64,000 nucleotides of DNA from DATKMK01 sp035541895 (GCA_035541895.1 DATKMK010000066.1:62001-126000); one strand, 5' to 3'. Positions 34,031-44,368 are shown, counted from the first letter of the stretch. A program made the numbers and translations. Notes: generated by a model from the letters alone, not told the origin.

Positions 34031-35829
34031 GTGACGGAACTGCGGGCGAACGGTGGTCGCCGGCCGGCCTCGGTGATTGGCAACGAACCTGTTACGGCGG
34101 CACCGTGCGCGCCGCGGACGAAGGACGTGCCGTGGTCGTGATGGGCTGGGTGCACTCGCGCCGCGACCACGGCGGCGTTGTCTTTGTCGACCTACGCGAT
34201 CGCACGGGCTTGCTGCAAGTCGTCTTCAATCCCGAGCGCAGCCCGGCGGCACATCGCGTCGCCGAGGACATGCGCGGCGAGTTTGTCATCGCGGTGCGCG
34301 GAACGGTGGTGCGGCGTTCGCCCGAGACCGTCAATCCGAATCTTCCCACCGGCGAGATCGAAGTGATGGCCGATGAGGCGCGCATCCTCAATCGCGCGCG
34401 CCCGATTCCGTTTGCGATCGAGGACGGCGACGGCGTCGCCGAAGCCACGCGGCTCAAGTATCGCTACCTCGACCTGCGGCGCCCGACGATGCAGCAGAAC
34501 CTCATCGTCCGCCACCGCATCAGCAAGTGCATACGCGACTACCTCGACCGGCACGCGTTCCTAGAAATCGAGACGCCGGTGCTGGGTCGCAGTACGCCCG
34601 AAGGCTCGCGCGACTATCTGGTCCCGAGTCGGGTGAACCCGGGGACCTTCTACGCGTTGGCGCAGTCGCCGCAACTGTACAAGCAACTGTTCATGGTCAG
34701 CGGGTTTGACCGCTACTTCCAGATCGCCCGCTGCTTTCGCGATGAGGACTTGCGCGCGGATCGTCAGCCCGAGTTCACCCAACTCGATCTCGAAATGTCC
34801 TTCGTCGGCGTCGACGACGTGTTGCGCGTCGTCGAAGGGTTGCTGGTCGAAGTGTTCGGGGTGCGTGATATCGCTGTGCCGCAGCCGATTCCCCGGCTGA
34901 CCTATGCCGAGGCCATGGGCCGCTACGGTTCGGACAAGCCCGACCTGCGCTGCCCGCTGGAGCTCGTCGATGTATCGTCGCTGGTTGCGACGGTCGAGTT
35001 CAAGGTGTTTCGGGAGACGATTGAGCGCGGCGGCATCGTGAAAGCCCTGCGGGTGCCGGATGGGAGCCATTTGTCGCGTAGGGATCTCGACTCGATGCCG
35101 GAGATCGCCGCGCCGTTCGGAGCCAAGGGCGTTGCGTGGGTCAAGATCAATCCGGATGGTTGGCAGTCGCCGATCGCGAAGTTCTTCACCACCGAGCAGC
35201 GCGCCGCGATCGACCGGGCGTGCGCGGCCGGAGTCGGCGACGTTGTGCTGTTCGTCGCCGATGCGCCGAAGGTGGTGCACGAATCGCTCGGTGCGCTGCG
35301 CCTGCACATCGGGAATCTCTTGGGGCTCATCGATCGCGACCAGTTCGCGTTCGTGTGGGTGACCGATTTTCCGCTGTTCGAATATTCGGACACCGACAAG
35401 CGCTTGGTGTCGGTGAACCATCCGTTTACGGCGCCGCGCGAAGACGAGATCGATCGCTTGGACTCGGTCCCAGAACAGGTGCGGGCACAGGCCTACGACG
35501 TGGTGCTGAATGGGACCGAGCTCGGCGGCGGCAGCATCCGTATTCATCGGCCGGATCTGCAGGCCCGCATCTTCGACATTCTCGGGTTGAGCGAGACCGA
35601 TGCGCGCGACAAGTTCGGCTTCCTGCTCGATGCGCTTGCGTTCGGTGCGCCGCCGCACGGCGGGCTGGCGCTGGGACTGGATCGCATTTGCATGTTGCTG
35701 TGCGGCGCCGACTCCATCCGCGACGTCATCGCTTTCCCCAAGACGCAGCGTGCGGCGTGCTTGATGACCGAAGCCCCCAGTCCGGTCGATCCGCGGCAGC
35801 TCCGCGAACTCAACCTGAGGCTCGCGTGA
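34027..35829 (+). CDS. aspS: Aspartyl-tRNA synthetase (bacterial type)
   Basis: The 600-residue class IIb enzyme has an N-terminal OB anticodon-binding domain (VMGWVHSRRDHGGVVFVDLRDR) and the catalytic core. The core carries motif 2 in ARCFRDEDLRADRQPEFTQ, the bacterial GAD insertion (about residues 300-420), and motif 3 in HGGLALGLDRICMLL. It is translationally coupled to hisS. Whether it also charges tRNA-Asn cannot be read from these motifs alone. Confidence 0.97.
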   Translation: MSDGTAGERWSPAGLGDWQRTCYGGTVRAADEGRAVVVMGWVHSRRDHGGVVFVDLRDRTGLLQVVFNPERSPAAHRVAEDMRGEFVIAVRGTVVRRSPETVNPNLPTGEIEVMADEARILNRARPIPFAIEDGDGVAEATRLKYRYLDLRRPTMQQNLIVRHRISKCIRDYLDRHAFLEIETPVLGRSTPEGSRDYLVPSRVNPGTFYALAQSPQLYKQLFMVSGFDRYFQIARCFRDEDLRADRQPEFTQLDLEMSFVGVDDVLRVVEGLLVEVFGVRDIAVPQPIPRLTYAEAMGRYGSDKPDLRCPLELVDVSSLVATVEFKVFRETIERGGIVKALRVPDGSHLSRRDLDSMPEIAAPFGAKGVAWVKINPDGWQSPIAKFFTTEQRAAIDRACAAGVGDVVLFVADAPKVVHESLGALRLHIGNLLGLIDRDQFAFVWVTDFPLFEYSDTDKRLVSVNHPFTAPREDEIDRLDSVPEQVRAQAYDVVLNGTELGGGSIRIHRPDLQARIFDILGLSETDARDKFGFLLDALAFGAPPHGGLALGLDRICMLLCGADSIRDVIAFPKTQRAACLMTEAPSPVDPRQLRELNLRLA

Positions 35830-36467
35830 TCCACCGCACGCTTGGGGCGCTGTGCCTCGTCGGCGCGACGTCAATCCTTGCATCCACCGGATGTCGCCTG
35901 CTCCCGCAGCGCGACGAAAAGCCGCTGCCGCCAATTCACTTGATTGCCGTGCTGCCGCTCGATCGCGGCGAGCGACCACACTTGGCGGGCGCCGACGCGG
36001 ATCGCCAGCCGCTCCCGCTGGATGCGGAGAAGGTTGTCACCGCGCAGGTGTACAGCGTGCTCGCCGAGACTCCGCGCTGGCGCTTTGTGCCCGACCTGAC
36101 CGTGGAGCAGGCGCTCCGGTCGATTGCGGGGAGCGACTCCAATGAAGAGCGCGCGCGCGCGTTGGCGGCCGCCGTGCAAGCCGACGGCGTGCTCTACGGA
36201 AGCGTGCTGCGCTTCCGCGAGCGCGAGGGAAGCGAATACGGCTCGCGGCAACCGGCGTCAGTGGCCTTCCGGTTGGGGGTCTACTCCGTTGCCGCCGGAC
36301 GGACGATTTGGAGCAACGATTTCGTCCAGACTCAAGAGCCGCTGTCGTCGAATCTGCTGAACTGGTGGCAATTCTGGAAAGAGGGGCCGCGGTGGTTCAC
36401 CGCGGCGGAGTTGGCGCGACTGGGGGTGGAGCAATTGCTGAGTGATCTCGATCGACGGACGCACTAG
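35826..36467 (+). CDS. Lipoprotein, function unknown
   Basis: The 213-residue product begins at GTG 35826, overlapping the aspS stop (GTGA), with a signal peptide ending in the lipobox ILASTGC. The mature part has an alpha/beta layout resembling small outer-membrane lipoproteins that recruit or assemble envelope machinery (FVPDLTVEQALRSIAG, QADGVLYGSVLRF). The coupling to hisS-aspS is positional and does not reveal the role. Its 3' end overlaps the convergent pgsA stop by four bases. Confidence 0.75.
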   Translation: MIHRTLGALCLVGATSILASTGCRLLPQRDEKPLPPIHLIAVLPLDRGERPHLAGADADRQPLPLDAEKVVTAQVYSVLAETPRWRFVPDLTVEQALRSIAGSDSNEERARALAAAVQADGVLYGSVLRFREREGSEYGSRQPASVAFRLGVYSVAAGRTIWSNDFVQTQEPLSSNLLNWWQFWKEGPRWFTAAELARLGVEQLLSDLDRRTH

Positions 36468-37057
36468 CGCGAAGGCGGCGCCGGCGTATCGCCGGTCACG
36501 CGCGGACGCGCGCGCCACACCGCTCGGGCCACCTTGATGTGGTAGTCGACGCCGGACCACACGCTGATAACCACCGACACCCACAGGAAGTACATCCCGC
36601 CGGCGAAGAAATCGACGCCGCAGAAGTCGTAGTGAAGCAGCAGTCCCTCAAGGGCGAACATCTGGAAGATCATTTTGTACTTCCCGAGTTCCTCGGCTCC
36701 GAGGACGATGTGTTCGCCCGAGGCGATGGCGCGCAGACCCGTAACCGCCAGCTCACGTCCGATCACGATCACGACCAGCCAGCCCGGCACGCGCGGGTGG
36801 CGATCGATGCTCGCCAGCATCACGAGAGAAGCCATGACCAGCAGCTTATCGGCGAGCGGATCGAGGAACTTGCCCAGCGTGGTGGTGATCCCGTGGCGCC
36901 GGGCCAAGTAACCATCGAAGAAATCGCTCAGGCAGGCGAGCAAAAACGTCAGCGCTGCCAGCGCGGCCCCGCTGCGACTGGGCTCCACCAAGAGCCACAC
37001 CAGCAGCGGAATGAGGGCGATGCGAAAGAGCGTGAGGAGGTTCGGCAGCCGCGACAC
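36464..37057 (-). CDS. pgsA: CDP-diacylglycerol--glycerol-3-phosphate 3-phosphatidyltransferase
   Basis: The 197-residue membrane enzyme makes phosphatidylglycerol phosphate. The CDP-alcohol phosphotransferase motif is complete (SDFFDGYLARRHG, then LGKFLDPLADK), with all catalytic Asp residues. Several transmembrane helices follow. It reads in the same direction as the lytic transglycosylase upstream, with 44 bp between them, so both envelope genes may share a transcript. Confidence 0.96.
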   Translation of the reverse strand: MSRLPNLLTLFRIALIPLLVWLLVEPSRSGAALAALTFLLACLSDFFDGYLARRHGITTTLGKFLDPLADKLLVMASLVMLASIDRHPRVPGWLVVIVIGRELAVTGLRAIASGEHIVLGAEELGKYKMIFQMFALEGLLLHYDFCGVDFFAGGMYFLWVSVVISVWSGVDYHIKVARAVWRARPRVTGDTPAPPSR

Positions 37058-37101
37058 GCGGGTCGGCTACCACGAAATCTGCGCCGCGGAAAGCCGGGCG
37101 C

Positions 37102-37698
37102 CTATTGCTTGCGAAGGTAGTGGTCGCGGAATCGCAACACGCGGTCGAGGTAGGCCAGCGTTTCGGGGTAGGGCGGAACACCGCCGTAATTGTCGACCGC
37201 CTTTTCGCCGGCGTTGTACGCCGCGAGCGCGAGCCGCAGGTTGCCGCTGTAGCGATCGAGCAGCAGGCGCAGATGTCGCACGCCGCCTTCGACGTTTTGA
37301 CGCGGCTCCCACACGCGCCAGATGTTGTGCATCCGCGCGGTCCCGGGCATCAACTGCATCAGACCTTGGGCGCCTTTGGGCGACAAGGCGTGCGGAACGA
37401 AGTCGGATTCGGCACGAATGACGGCTTTGACGAGCGCCGTATCCACGCCGTGACGAGCGGCCGCATCGCGAATGATGCGGTCGTACCGCTGGTAGCGCTC
37501 GCGATCGACGATCGGACCCATGCGGCGAACCCAGCCGCTGAAGTCGGGGACATAGGGTCGGTACGCGGGCTCCGCTGGTGCGTTGCTGAAGTGCAGCACC
37601 CCGGCGCGATCGCGGTACATGTAGATGTCGGCACGCGCTGCACCCGCGAACAAGCAAAGTGCCAGGACGGCTGTGAATCCCCTCCACATCGCTGCCAA
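37102..37698 (-). CDS. Lytic murein transglycosylase (SLT family)
   Basis: The 198-residue exported protein has a signal peptide (FTAVLALCLFAGAARA) and a short DUF4124-like segment (DIYMYRDRAGVLHFSN). A Slt-type lysozyme fold follows, with the catalytic Glu in AVIRAESDF near residue 94, SPKGAQGLMQLMPGTA and LALAAYNAGEKAV. It cleaves peptidoglycan glycan strands. The start may be the ATG at 37698 or the one three codons later. It is divergent from nadB. Confidence 0.93.
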   Translation of the reverse strand: MAAMWRGFTAVLALCLFAGAARADIYMYRDRAGVLHFSNAPAEPAYRPYVPDFSGWVRRMGPIVDRERYQRYDRIIRDAAARHGVDTALVKAVIRAESDFVPHALSPKGAQGLMQLMPGTARMHNIWRVWEPRQNVEGGVRHLRLLLDRYSGNLRLALAAYNAGEKAVDNYGGVPPYPETLAYLDRVLRFRDHYLRKQ

Positions 37699-37796
37699 GG
37701 CTACGAAGTTTCGAAAACCTGGTCAATCACTTTTTGCATGACTTGCTTGGACCCTAGCCCCGTGTGATAAGCGCGCGCAGCACGCAAATCGGGACC

Positions 37797-39455
37797 ATGG
37801 AAGCGGATTTCCTCGTCATCGGTGGTGGGCTCGCCGGCCTGACCTTCGCATTGGAGGCGGCGGCACACGGCTCGGTGCTGCTCCTCGTCAAGACGCGATT
37901 GCCGGAGAGCAACACAACGCATGCCCAAGGCGGCATCGCTGCGGTATGGAGCAGCGACGATTGCTTTGCCGATCACGTTCAAGACACCCTCACCGCCGGG
38001 GCCGGCTTGTGCCACCGCGACATCGTCGAGATCGCGGTCCGTGAGGCGCCCGAGCGCATCCGCGACTTGGTTGCTCGGGGTATCAACTTCTCGCTCCGGC
38101 CCGGCAAGGAGGACGAGTATGACCTCGGCCTCGAAGGCGGCCACTCGCACCGGCGCATCCTGCACGCGTCTGATGCCACCGGGCACGAGATCATGCGCGC
38201 CTTGGTCGACGCCGTCCGCCGCACCCCGAACATCCGCATCATCGAAGACCACGTCGCGGTGGATCTGTTGATCGACGCCAAGTTCGATCCGTCGATCGGC
38301 GCTCCGTCGTGCTGGGGCGCATACGCGCTTGATCGCCGCGGCGCCCAGGTCAAGATGATTCGGGCGCGCGCGACGCTTCTGGCCACCGGTGGTGCCGGCA
38401 AGGTCTATCTCTACACGACCAATCCAGACATCGCGACCGGCGACGGGATCGCCATGGCGTATCGTGCGGGGGTGCCGATCGCGAACATGGAGTTCATTCA
38501 GTTTCACCCCACCTGTTTGTACCATCCGGCAGCGAAGTCGTTCTTGGTCAGCGAGGCCCTCCGCGGCGAAGGTGCGGTACTGCGGCGGCCCGACGGCAGC
38601 GATTTCATGAGGCGTTACGATGCGCGCGGGGAGCTCGCCCCGCGCGACGTGGTCGCGCGCGCCATCGACAACGAGATGAAAGTCCACGGGTTCGAGCACG
38701 TCTACCTCGACATCGCGCACCGCGGCGCGGCGTTTGTCCGCGAACGGTTTCCGACGATTCATGCCCGGTGTCTCGAATACGGGATCGACATCACCAAAGA
38801 TCCAATTCCGGTCGTCCCGGCGGCGCACTACTGCTGCGGCGGCGTGCTGACCAATGCCGACGGTGTGACCAGCGTGCGCCGCTTGTATGCGGCGGGCGAG
38901 GTCGCCATGACCGGGCTGCACGGCGCCAATCGGCTGGCGTCCAATTCGCTGCTCGAAGCGGCGGTGTTCGGCCACCGCTCGGCTCGTCATGCGATCGGCT
39001 TGCTCGCCGGCGATCGCGCGTCTCCGCCGCAATGTCCGAGGTGGAATCCTGGTGCGGCGGTGGACAGCGACGAATCGGTCGTCGTCACGCAGAACTGGGA
39101 CGAAATCCGGCGCCTGATGTGGAACTACGTCGGGATCGTTCGGTCGAACCGGCGACTCGCACGCGCGCTCAAACGCATCACGCTGCTGCAGGAAGAGATC
39201 CGGCAGTACTACTGGGATTTCAAGGTCACCGCCGACTTGATCGAGTTGCGCAACATCGCCCTGGTGGCGGAGCTGATCGTCGTCTCGGCGATCACGCGCA
39301 AGGAAAGCCGCGGCCTGCACTACACCATCGACTATCCGGAGCGCGACGACGCCAACTGGCCGCGCGATACGGTCGTGACACGGGCGGAGCAGTTTGCACC
39401 GGACCAGGAATTCTTGGCGTCGCTGTACCGGCGCCGCGCGCAGGCTCGCGCGTAG
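37797..39455 (+). CDS. nadB: L-aspartate oxidase
   Basis: The 552-residue flavoprotein oxidises L-aspartate to iminoaspartate, the first step of NAD synthesis. The FAD-binding N-terminus DFLVIGGGLAGLTFALEAA is followed by SNTTHAQGGIAAVW and LTAGAGLCHRDIVE. The active-site region HPTCLY and the motif AHYCCGGVLTNADGVTSV are present, with GLHGANRLASNSLLEA towards the end. The ATG at 37797 is used because the FAD motif begins within ten residues. nadA and nadC are not next to it. Confidence 0.96.
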   Translation: MEADFLVIGGGLAGLTFALEAAAHGSVLLLVKTRLPESNTTHAQGGIAAVWSSDDCFADHVQDTLTAGAGLCHRDIVEIAVREAPERIRDLVARGINFSLRPGKEDEYDLGLEGGHSHRRILHASDATGHEIMRALVDAVRRTPNIRIIEDHVAVDLLIDAKFDPSIGAPSCWGAYALDRRGAQVKMIRARATLLATGGAGKVYLYTTNPDIATGDGIAMAYRAGVPIANMEFIQFHPTCLYHPAAKSFLVSEALRGEGAVLRRPDGSDFMRRYDARGELAPRDVVARAIDNEMKVHGFEHVYLDIAHRGAAFVRERFPTIHARCLEYGIDITKDPIPVVPAAHYCCGGVLTNADGVTSVRRLYAAGEVAMTGLHGANRLASNSLLEAAVFGHRSARHAIGLLAGDRASPPQCPRWNPGAAVDSDESVVVTQNWDEIRRLMWNYVGIVRSNRRLARALKRITLLQEEIRQYYWDFKVTADLIELRNIALVAELIVVSAITRKESRGLHYTIDYPERDDANWPRDTVVTRAEQFAPDQEFLASLYRRRAQARA

Positions 39456-39456
39456 A

Positions 39457-40694
<1,238 letters not shown>

Positions 40695-40698
<4 letters not shown>

Positions 40699-41177
40699 CG
40701 ACGGACCCGCGCGCTGTCAGATGGTGGCGGCTGCGTGCCGAGTTCCTGCTCGATCGCCGCGATCTTATCGAGGCGGCGCTGGTGGCGTCCGCCGGCGAAC
40801 GGAGTTTCCAGCCAGGTTTTGACAATCTCGCGCGCCAGATACTTGCCGGTGAAACCGCCGCCCATGATCAGAATGTTGGCGTCGAGGTGTTCCCGGCTCA
40901 TGCGCGCGCCGATGCTGTCCCCGACCAAGGCGGCACGGACGCCGGGAAACTTGTTGGCGAGAATGCTCATGCCGATGCCGTTGGTGCAGAGCAGAATGCC
41001 GCGAGCGGCATCGCCGCACGACACCTTGCTCGCGACGATCTTGCCGTAGTCCGGATAGTCGACCGAAGCGCCGCCGTGCGTGCCGATGTCTTCAACCGTC
41101 TCGCCACGCGCGCGCAAATACTCGACCAGCGCATCCTTGAGTTCGACGCCGCCGTGATCGCTGCCGATGACGATCGT
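40695..41177 (-). CDS. rpiB: Ribose-5-phosphate isomerase B with no standard start codon
   Basis: The protein (about 160 residues) interconverts ribose-5-phosphate and ribulose-5-phosphate. The expected N-terminus TIVIGSDHGGVELKDALVEYL is encoded from 41174, and GILLCTNGIGMSILANK carries the catalytic Cys; the usual CGTG reads CTNG. No ATG, GTG or TTG is available between the acpP stop and the conserved SDHGG. The codons are GAG GCT ACG ACG ATC, directly after an AGGAGG. Either ACG 41177 or ATC 41174 starts translation, or the ATG has been lost by mutation or sequencing error. A TTG at 41117 would remove the active-site Asp and His. Confidence 0.85.
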
Positions 41178-41182
41178 CGTAG

Positions 41183-41188
41183 CCTCCT
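41183..41188 (-). promoter_or_regulatory. Ribosome binding site of rpiB
   Basis: AGGAGG is placed five bases before the ACG codon at 41177 and eight before the ATC at 41174. It is a perfect Shine-Dalgarno sequence at the correct distance from the expected start, which supports translation from this point despite the missing ATG. Confidence 0.75.
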
Positions 41189-41189
41189 G

Positions 41190-41432
41190 TCACGCCTTCT
41201 TGTTGGCTTCGATGTAGTTCACCACGTCCTTCACCGTGCGGATTTTCTCGGCCTGTTCGTCGGTGATTTCGAGGTCGTATTCCTCTTCGAGCGCCATCAC
41301 CAGCTCGACGATGTCGAGGGAATCGGCACCGAGATCCTCGATGAACGACGCATCCGGCGTAACTTCGTCCGGCCCGACTCCGAGTTGTTCGGCGATGATC
41401 GTCTTCACCTTCTCCTCAACCGCTGACGCCAT
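41190..41432 (-). CDS. acpP: Acyl carrier protein
   Basis: The 80-residue acidic protein carries growing fatty acyl chains on a phosphopantetheine arm attached to the Ser of DLGADSLDIVELVMALEEE. Length and charge are typical. It lies 17 bp after fabG and before rpiB. Confidence 0.97.
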   Translation of the reverse strand: MASAVEEKVKTIIAEQLGVGPDEVTPDASFIEDLGADSLDIVELVMALEEEYDLEITDEQAEKIRTVKDVVNYIEANKKA

Positions 41433-41449
41433 ACCCCTGTCCTCCTTGG

Positions 41450-42199
41450 TTACATGTAAAGGCCGCCGTTGACGCCGATCACTTGACCGGTGACGTATCC
41501 GGCTTCCGGACCGACGAGAAAGGCAACGGCCGCGGCCACCTCTTGCGCCGTGCCCAAACGCCCGGCCGGAATGGCCTTGAGATACTCCGCACGCACGGTC
41601 TCGGGCAAGTCCCGAACCATTTCGGTGTCAATGAACCCGGGCGACACGGCGTTCACCGTGATGTGACGCGACGCGAGTTCGCGCGCCATGGCCTTCGAGA
41701 AGCCGATCAAGCCGGCCTTGGCCGCCGCATAGGCACCCTGGCCCGCGTTGCCCATTTCCCCGATCACCGAGGTGATGTTGACGATGCGACCGTAGTGGGC
41801 ACGAATCATCGCGCGGGCCGCCGCCTTGGTGCAGTTGAACGCGCCGCGCAGGTTCACCGACAGCACGCGATCCCAATCGTCGGGCTTCATCCGGAGGATC
41901 AGCGTATCCACCGTGATGCCGGCGTTGTTGATCAAGATGTCCAGCCGCTCCAATCGGGCGATGACCCCATCGATCGCTCGCGCAGTTCCAGCGCTATCCG
42001 CGACATCGAACTGCACGGCCTCGGCGGTGCCGGCCTCGTCCTTGATATCGCGCACGCACTGTTCGGCTGCGGCGTGGTTGCTCACGTAGGTGATCACGAC
42101 GTGAGCCCCCTCGGCGGCGAGTCGGGTGGCGACGGCCCGACCGATTCCGCGCGACCCGCCGGTGACGAGCGCGACCTGATTCGCGAGCGAGGCGTGCAT
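41450..42199 (-). CDS. fabG: 3-oxoacyl-[acyl-carrier-protein] reductase
   Basis: The 249-residue short-chain dehydrogenase reduces 3-oxoacyl-ACP with NADPH. The cofactor motif TGGSRGIGRAVA, the NNAG motif and the catalytic Ser-Tyr-Lys in ITSVIGEMGNAGQGAYAAAKAG are present. The end VTGQVIGVNGGLYM is typical of FabG. The ATG at 42199 is chosen; upstream extension would run through rpmF. The usual neighbours plsX, fabH and fabD are missing between rpmF and fabG. Confidence 0.96.
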   Translation of the reverse strand: MHASLANQVALVTGGSRGIGRAVATRLAAEGAHVVITYVSNHAAAEQCVRDIKDEAGTAEAVQFDVADSAGTARAIDGVIARLERLDILINNAGITVDTLILRMKPDDWDRVLSVNLRGAFNCTKAAARAMIRAHYGRIVNITSVIGEMGNAGQGAYAAAKAGLIGFSKAMARELASRHITVNAVSPGFIDTEMVRDLPETVRAEYLKAIPAGRLGTAQEVAAAVAFLVGPEAGYVTGQVIGVNGGLYM

Positions 42200-42237
42200 G
42201 GTTCCGAATGAGTCGCGCTGTCGGAGTGCGCGCGGTG

Positions 42238-42420
42238 TTAGTCGGCGGCCACCTCGACGACGCGTCGCCCGCGGTAGAGACCGCAGTGCGGGCACGCGCG
42301 GTGGCGAAGCGTCGGTTCGTCGCACTCCGGGCAGTTGGTCAGGGCCGGCGCGGTCAGCGCGTCGTGAGCGCGCCGCTTGTTCTTCTTCGAGTGAGAGGTT
42401 TTCCGTTTGGGAACCGCCAT
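42238..42420 (-). CDS. rpmF: Ribosomal protein L32
   Basis: The 60-residue protein begins MAVPKRKTSHSKKNKRRAH and has four zinc-ligand cysteines (CPECDEP and CPHCG), the zinc-binding form of L32. It follows yceD as in many bacteria. Confidence 0.97.
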   Translation of the reverse strand: MAVPKRKTSHSKKNKRRAHDALTAPALTNCPECDEPTLRHRACPHCGLYRGRRVVEVAAD

Positions 42421-42473
42421 TGACTATGCTCCTTCCGATTGGCGCCGGCTTCATGTCGCCCGCGCAAGAGGTT

Positions 42474-42995
42474 CTAAGGATGAAGTTTGAGCGTTCGCAA
42501 CACCGCTAACCGTGGGTCTCCGTGTTCTTCGCGACAATCGCAGCCGCCGGTATTGCGGTTGACGCCGCACTGCGGGCACAAGCCGGCGCAATTGTCGCGA
42601 CAAATCGGTCGCATGGGGAGGGCAATAAGAATCTGCTCACGCAGCAGAGGCGAGACATCAACTTCATCGCCCTCGTAATAGCAAAGATCGCCGTCGTCTT
42701 CTTCAAGGTCCCGATCGCGCTCGTGGCGCGACGCGAACACGAACGAAAAGGGGGCGGCCAAGGAGAATCGGTACTCTTCGAGACACCGCGAGCAGCGGCC
42801 GATCAATTCGCCCTCGACTCGACCTTGGAAGAACAGATCCGAGCCCGCCCGGTAGTAGGTGACTTCGACCGTCAAGGTCGGGGGCAACCGAAAATCAGCG
42901 ACCGGGCCCGAGAGCAAACTGGCCAACTCCTGAGTCGGTTCCTCGAAGTGCAGCTCCTTAGCCGCGGCCTCGATATCGCGGACAGCGAATTTCAC
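42474..42995 (-). CDS. yceD: YceD family (DUF177) protein
   Basis: The 173-residue protein has the DUF177 features GRCSRCLEEY and the C-terminal cysteine motif CAGLCPQCGVNRNTGGCDC. YceD is usually encoded directly before rpmF and is linked to 23S rRNA accumulation. It starts the yceD-rpmF-fabG-acpP-rpiB-glyA cluster and is divergent from the zinc-ribbon gene. Confidence 0.92.
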   Translation of the reverse strand: MKFAVRDIEAAAKELHFEEPTQELASLLSGPVADFRLPPTLTVEVTYYRAGSDLFFQGRVEGELIGRCSRCLEEYRFSLAAPFSFVFASRHERDRDLEEDDGDLCYYEGDEVDVSPLLREQILIALPMRPICRDNCAGLCPQCGVNRNTGGCDCREEHGDPRLAVLRTLKLHP

Positions 42996-43121
42996 GTGGA
43001 TATCCTGGGTGGAAAGGCCGGTCGAAAGTACCCGACGGGTCCGTGAAGGTCAAGGTTGCCTAGCCGCGATGCGCAGCCGCGGGCTTTCCGCCGATGCCCC
43101 TTCGGGCTAGACTTGATTCAC

Positions 43122-43457
43122 ATGCAATGTCGCCTCTGTCACGAACCGGCGGGGTGGTTTCGGCGGACGTGCCCAACCTGCACGCATCTCGACGCGGTGG
43201 TCCGCGACAGTCGTGGGCAGGGCCTGAGCGGCATTCTGGACCGCTTGATCGCCACGGGGGCTTCCCAGGCTCAGATCGAGACCTTCCTGGACGCGGAGCG
43301 AGAGGGTGGAGGCTCTGTTCGAGATCAGATCGTGGCCGATATGACGAACCACTTGATGGGGGCGCTCGGTCAAAGCAGCGGCCAGCGGGCGGCCGACGTC
43401 AAGCGGATCCGCGCGCGTGGTGGATGGCGCCGCTATGATCAGCGTCCGGAAGAATGA
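43122..43457 (+). CDS. Small zinc-ribbon protein, function unknown
   Basis: The 111-residue protein opens with a zinc ribbon (CRLCHEPAGWFRRTCPTC) and continues with helical, charged sequence (GILDRLIATGASQAQIETFL). The ATG at 43122 puts the ribbon at the N-terminus; a start at 43056 would overlap the divergent promoter region. It precedes the 58-residue peptide and greA in the same direction and may be involved in nucleic-acid or ribosome contacts. Confidence 0.68.
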   Translation: MQCRLCHEPAGWFRRTCPTCTHLDAVVRDSRGQGLSGILDRLIATGASQAQIETFLDAEREGGGSVRDQIVADMTNHLMGALGQSSGQRAADVKRIRARGGWRRYDQRPEE

Positions 43458-43518
43458 AGCCGCTTTTGACTGATCGCGTAAAGACATATTATACGGTCAG
43501 CAAGGAACGGAAGCGGTA

Positions 43519-43695
43519 ATGGTCAAGCGCTTCGCAATCGGTTTCGCGCTCGGACTCGGGCTGATGTACTACTACCTCGAACACGGTGAGCAACTGTTTT
43601 CGCGCGGCCAGCAATGGATGCAACGCTCAGCGTCCGGGTATCGCAATGATCGCGTCCACGGTGCCGCAGACGAAGTGGTCAATCAAAACCGATAG
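43519..43695 (+). CDS. 58-residue putative membrane-associated peptide
   Basis: An ATG at 43519, preceded by AAGGAACGGAAGCGGT, opens a 58-codon frame starting MVKRFAIGFALGLGLMYYYL. One hydrophobic helix is followed by a polar, Gln- and Arg-rich tail. Codon use matches neighbouring genes. It lies between the zinc-ribbon gene and greA. The function is unknown; it resembles short single-helix proteins often annotated only as hypothetical. Confidence 0.6.
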   Translation: MVKRFAIGFALGLGLMYYYLEHGEQLFSRGQQWMQRSASGYRNDRVHGAADEVVNQNR

Positions 43696-43779
43696 TGGAT
43701 GTCTGGCCGTTCGCGGCATGCAGTGCAGACCAGTTGCCGAACGCTGGCGGCCGGGTCGGACGGTGAGGTGAAGGCAGCA

Positions 43780-44259
43780 ATGGAGCTACCAATCATTCAG
43801 CGACTGAAGAACGAGGTTGCGGAGCTCACAACCGAACTGAATACCAAGATCCCGAAGATGTTGGCGGAGGCCGCCGCGCATGGGGATCTGAGCGAAAACG
43901 CCGAATACGACGCCGCGAAGAGTCGGCAGGAATTCGTGCGCGCCCGCATTGCTCAGCTCAATCAGCGGATTCGCGAGCTATCCCTCTACAACGTCAACGC
44001 GGTGCCGGAAGGGGTGGTTGCCTACGGTAGCCGGGTGACGGTCGAAGACCTTGACGAGGGCGAGTCGTTGGAGTTCGAGATCGTCTTCCCTGAAGAGGTC
44101 AATGCTTCCGCCGGCCAGATCTCGCTCAGCTCGCCGCTCGGCCGCGCACTGCTCAATCGAGCTGAAGGCGACGAGGTCGAAGTGCAAACCCCACGAGGGA
44201 AGAAGACCTACCAAATCACCTCGTTGCGAACGCTCCATGGCCGCACGTCATCCGAATAG
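43780..44259 (+). CDS. greA: Transcription elongation factor GreA/GreB family
   Basis: The 159-residue factor rescues backtracked RNA polymerase. The N-terminal coiled coil carries the acidic tip motif GDLSENAEYDAAKSRQEF, and the C-terminal domain contains SPLGRALLNRAEGDEVEV. Start at ATG 43780 is preceded by a weak ribosome binding site; the frame is open upstream, but the coiled coil begins here. It is followed by the rimP operon. Confidence 0.93.
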   Translation: MELPIIQRLKNEVAELTTELNTKIPKMLAEAAAHGDLSENAEYDAAKSRQEFVRARIAQLNQRIRELSLYNVNAVPEGVVAYGSRVTVEDLDEGESLEFEIVFPEEVNASAGQISLSSPLGRALLNRAEGDEVEVQTPRGKKTYQITSLRTLHGRTSSE

Positions 44260-44313
44260 CGGCGGTTCGTAGCGCACCGGTCTTCAGACTAAATCCACCG
44301 GCGGCAGGCAGAC

Positions 44314-44342
44314 TTGCGATGGCACAGGGGCTGTGCTACATC
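44314..44342 (+). promoter_or_regulatory. Sigma-70-like promoter of the rimP-nusA-infB operon
   Basis: TTGCGA and TACATC are separated by 17 bp, with a TG one base before the -10 hexamer (extended -10). The predicted start near 44349 gives a 60-nt leader that contains an intrinsic terminator immediately before the rimP ATG. Confidence 0.45.
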
Positions 44343-44368
44343 GCGATTCGACCTTGATGGCCGCTACG

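Noticed and set aside
41118..42454. FabG frame beginning at 42454 and RpiB frame beginning at TTG 41117
   Set aside because: The fabG extension is antisense-like filler across rpmF; the rpiB TTG start would delete the catalytic SDHGG motif.
44256..44366. Possible tRNA-Sec-like sequence between greA and rimP (TTCA loop, ATTCGACC, terminal AGCGGC/GCCGCT pairing)
   Set aside because: The T stem and anticodon stem do not pair, the length is wrong and it overlaps the greA stop codon.
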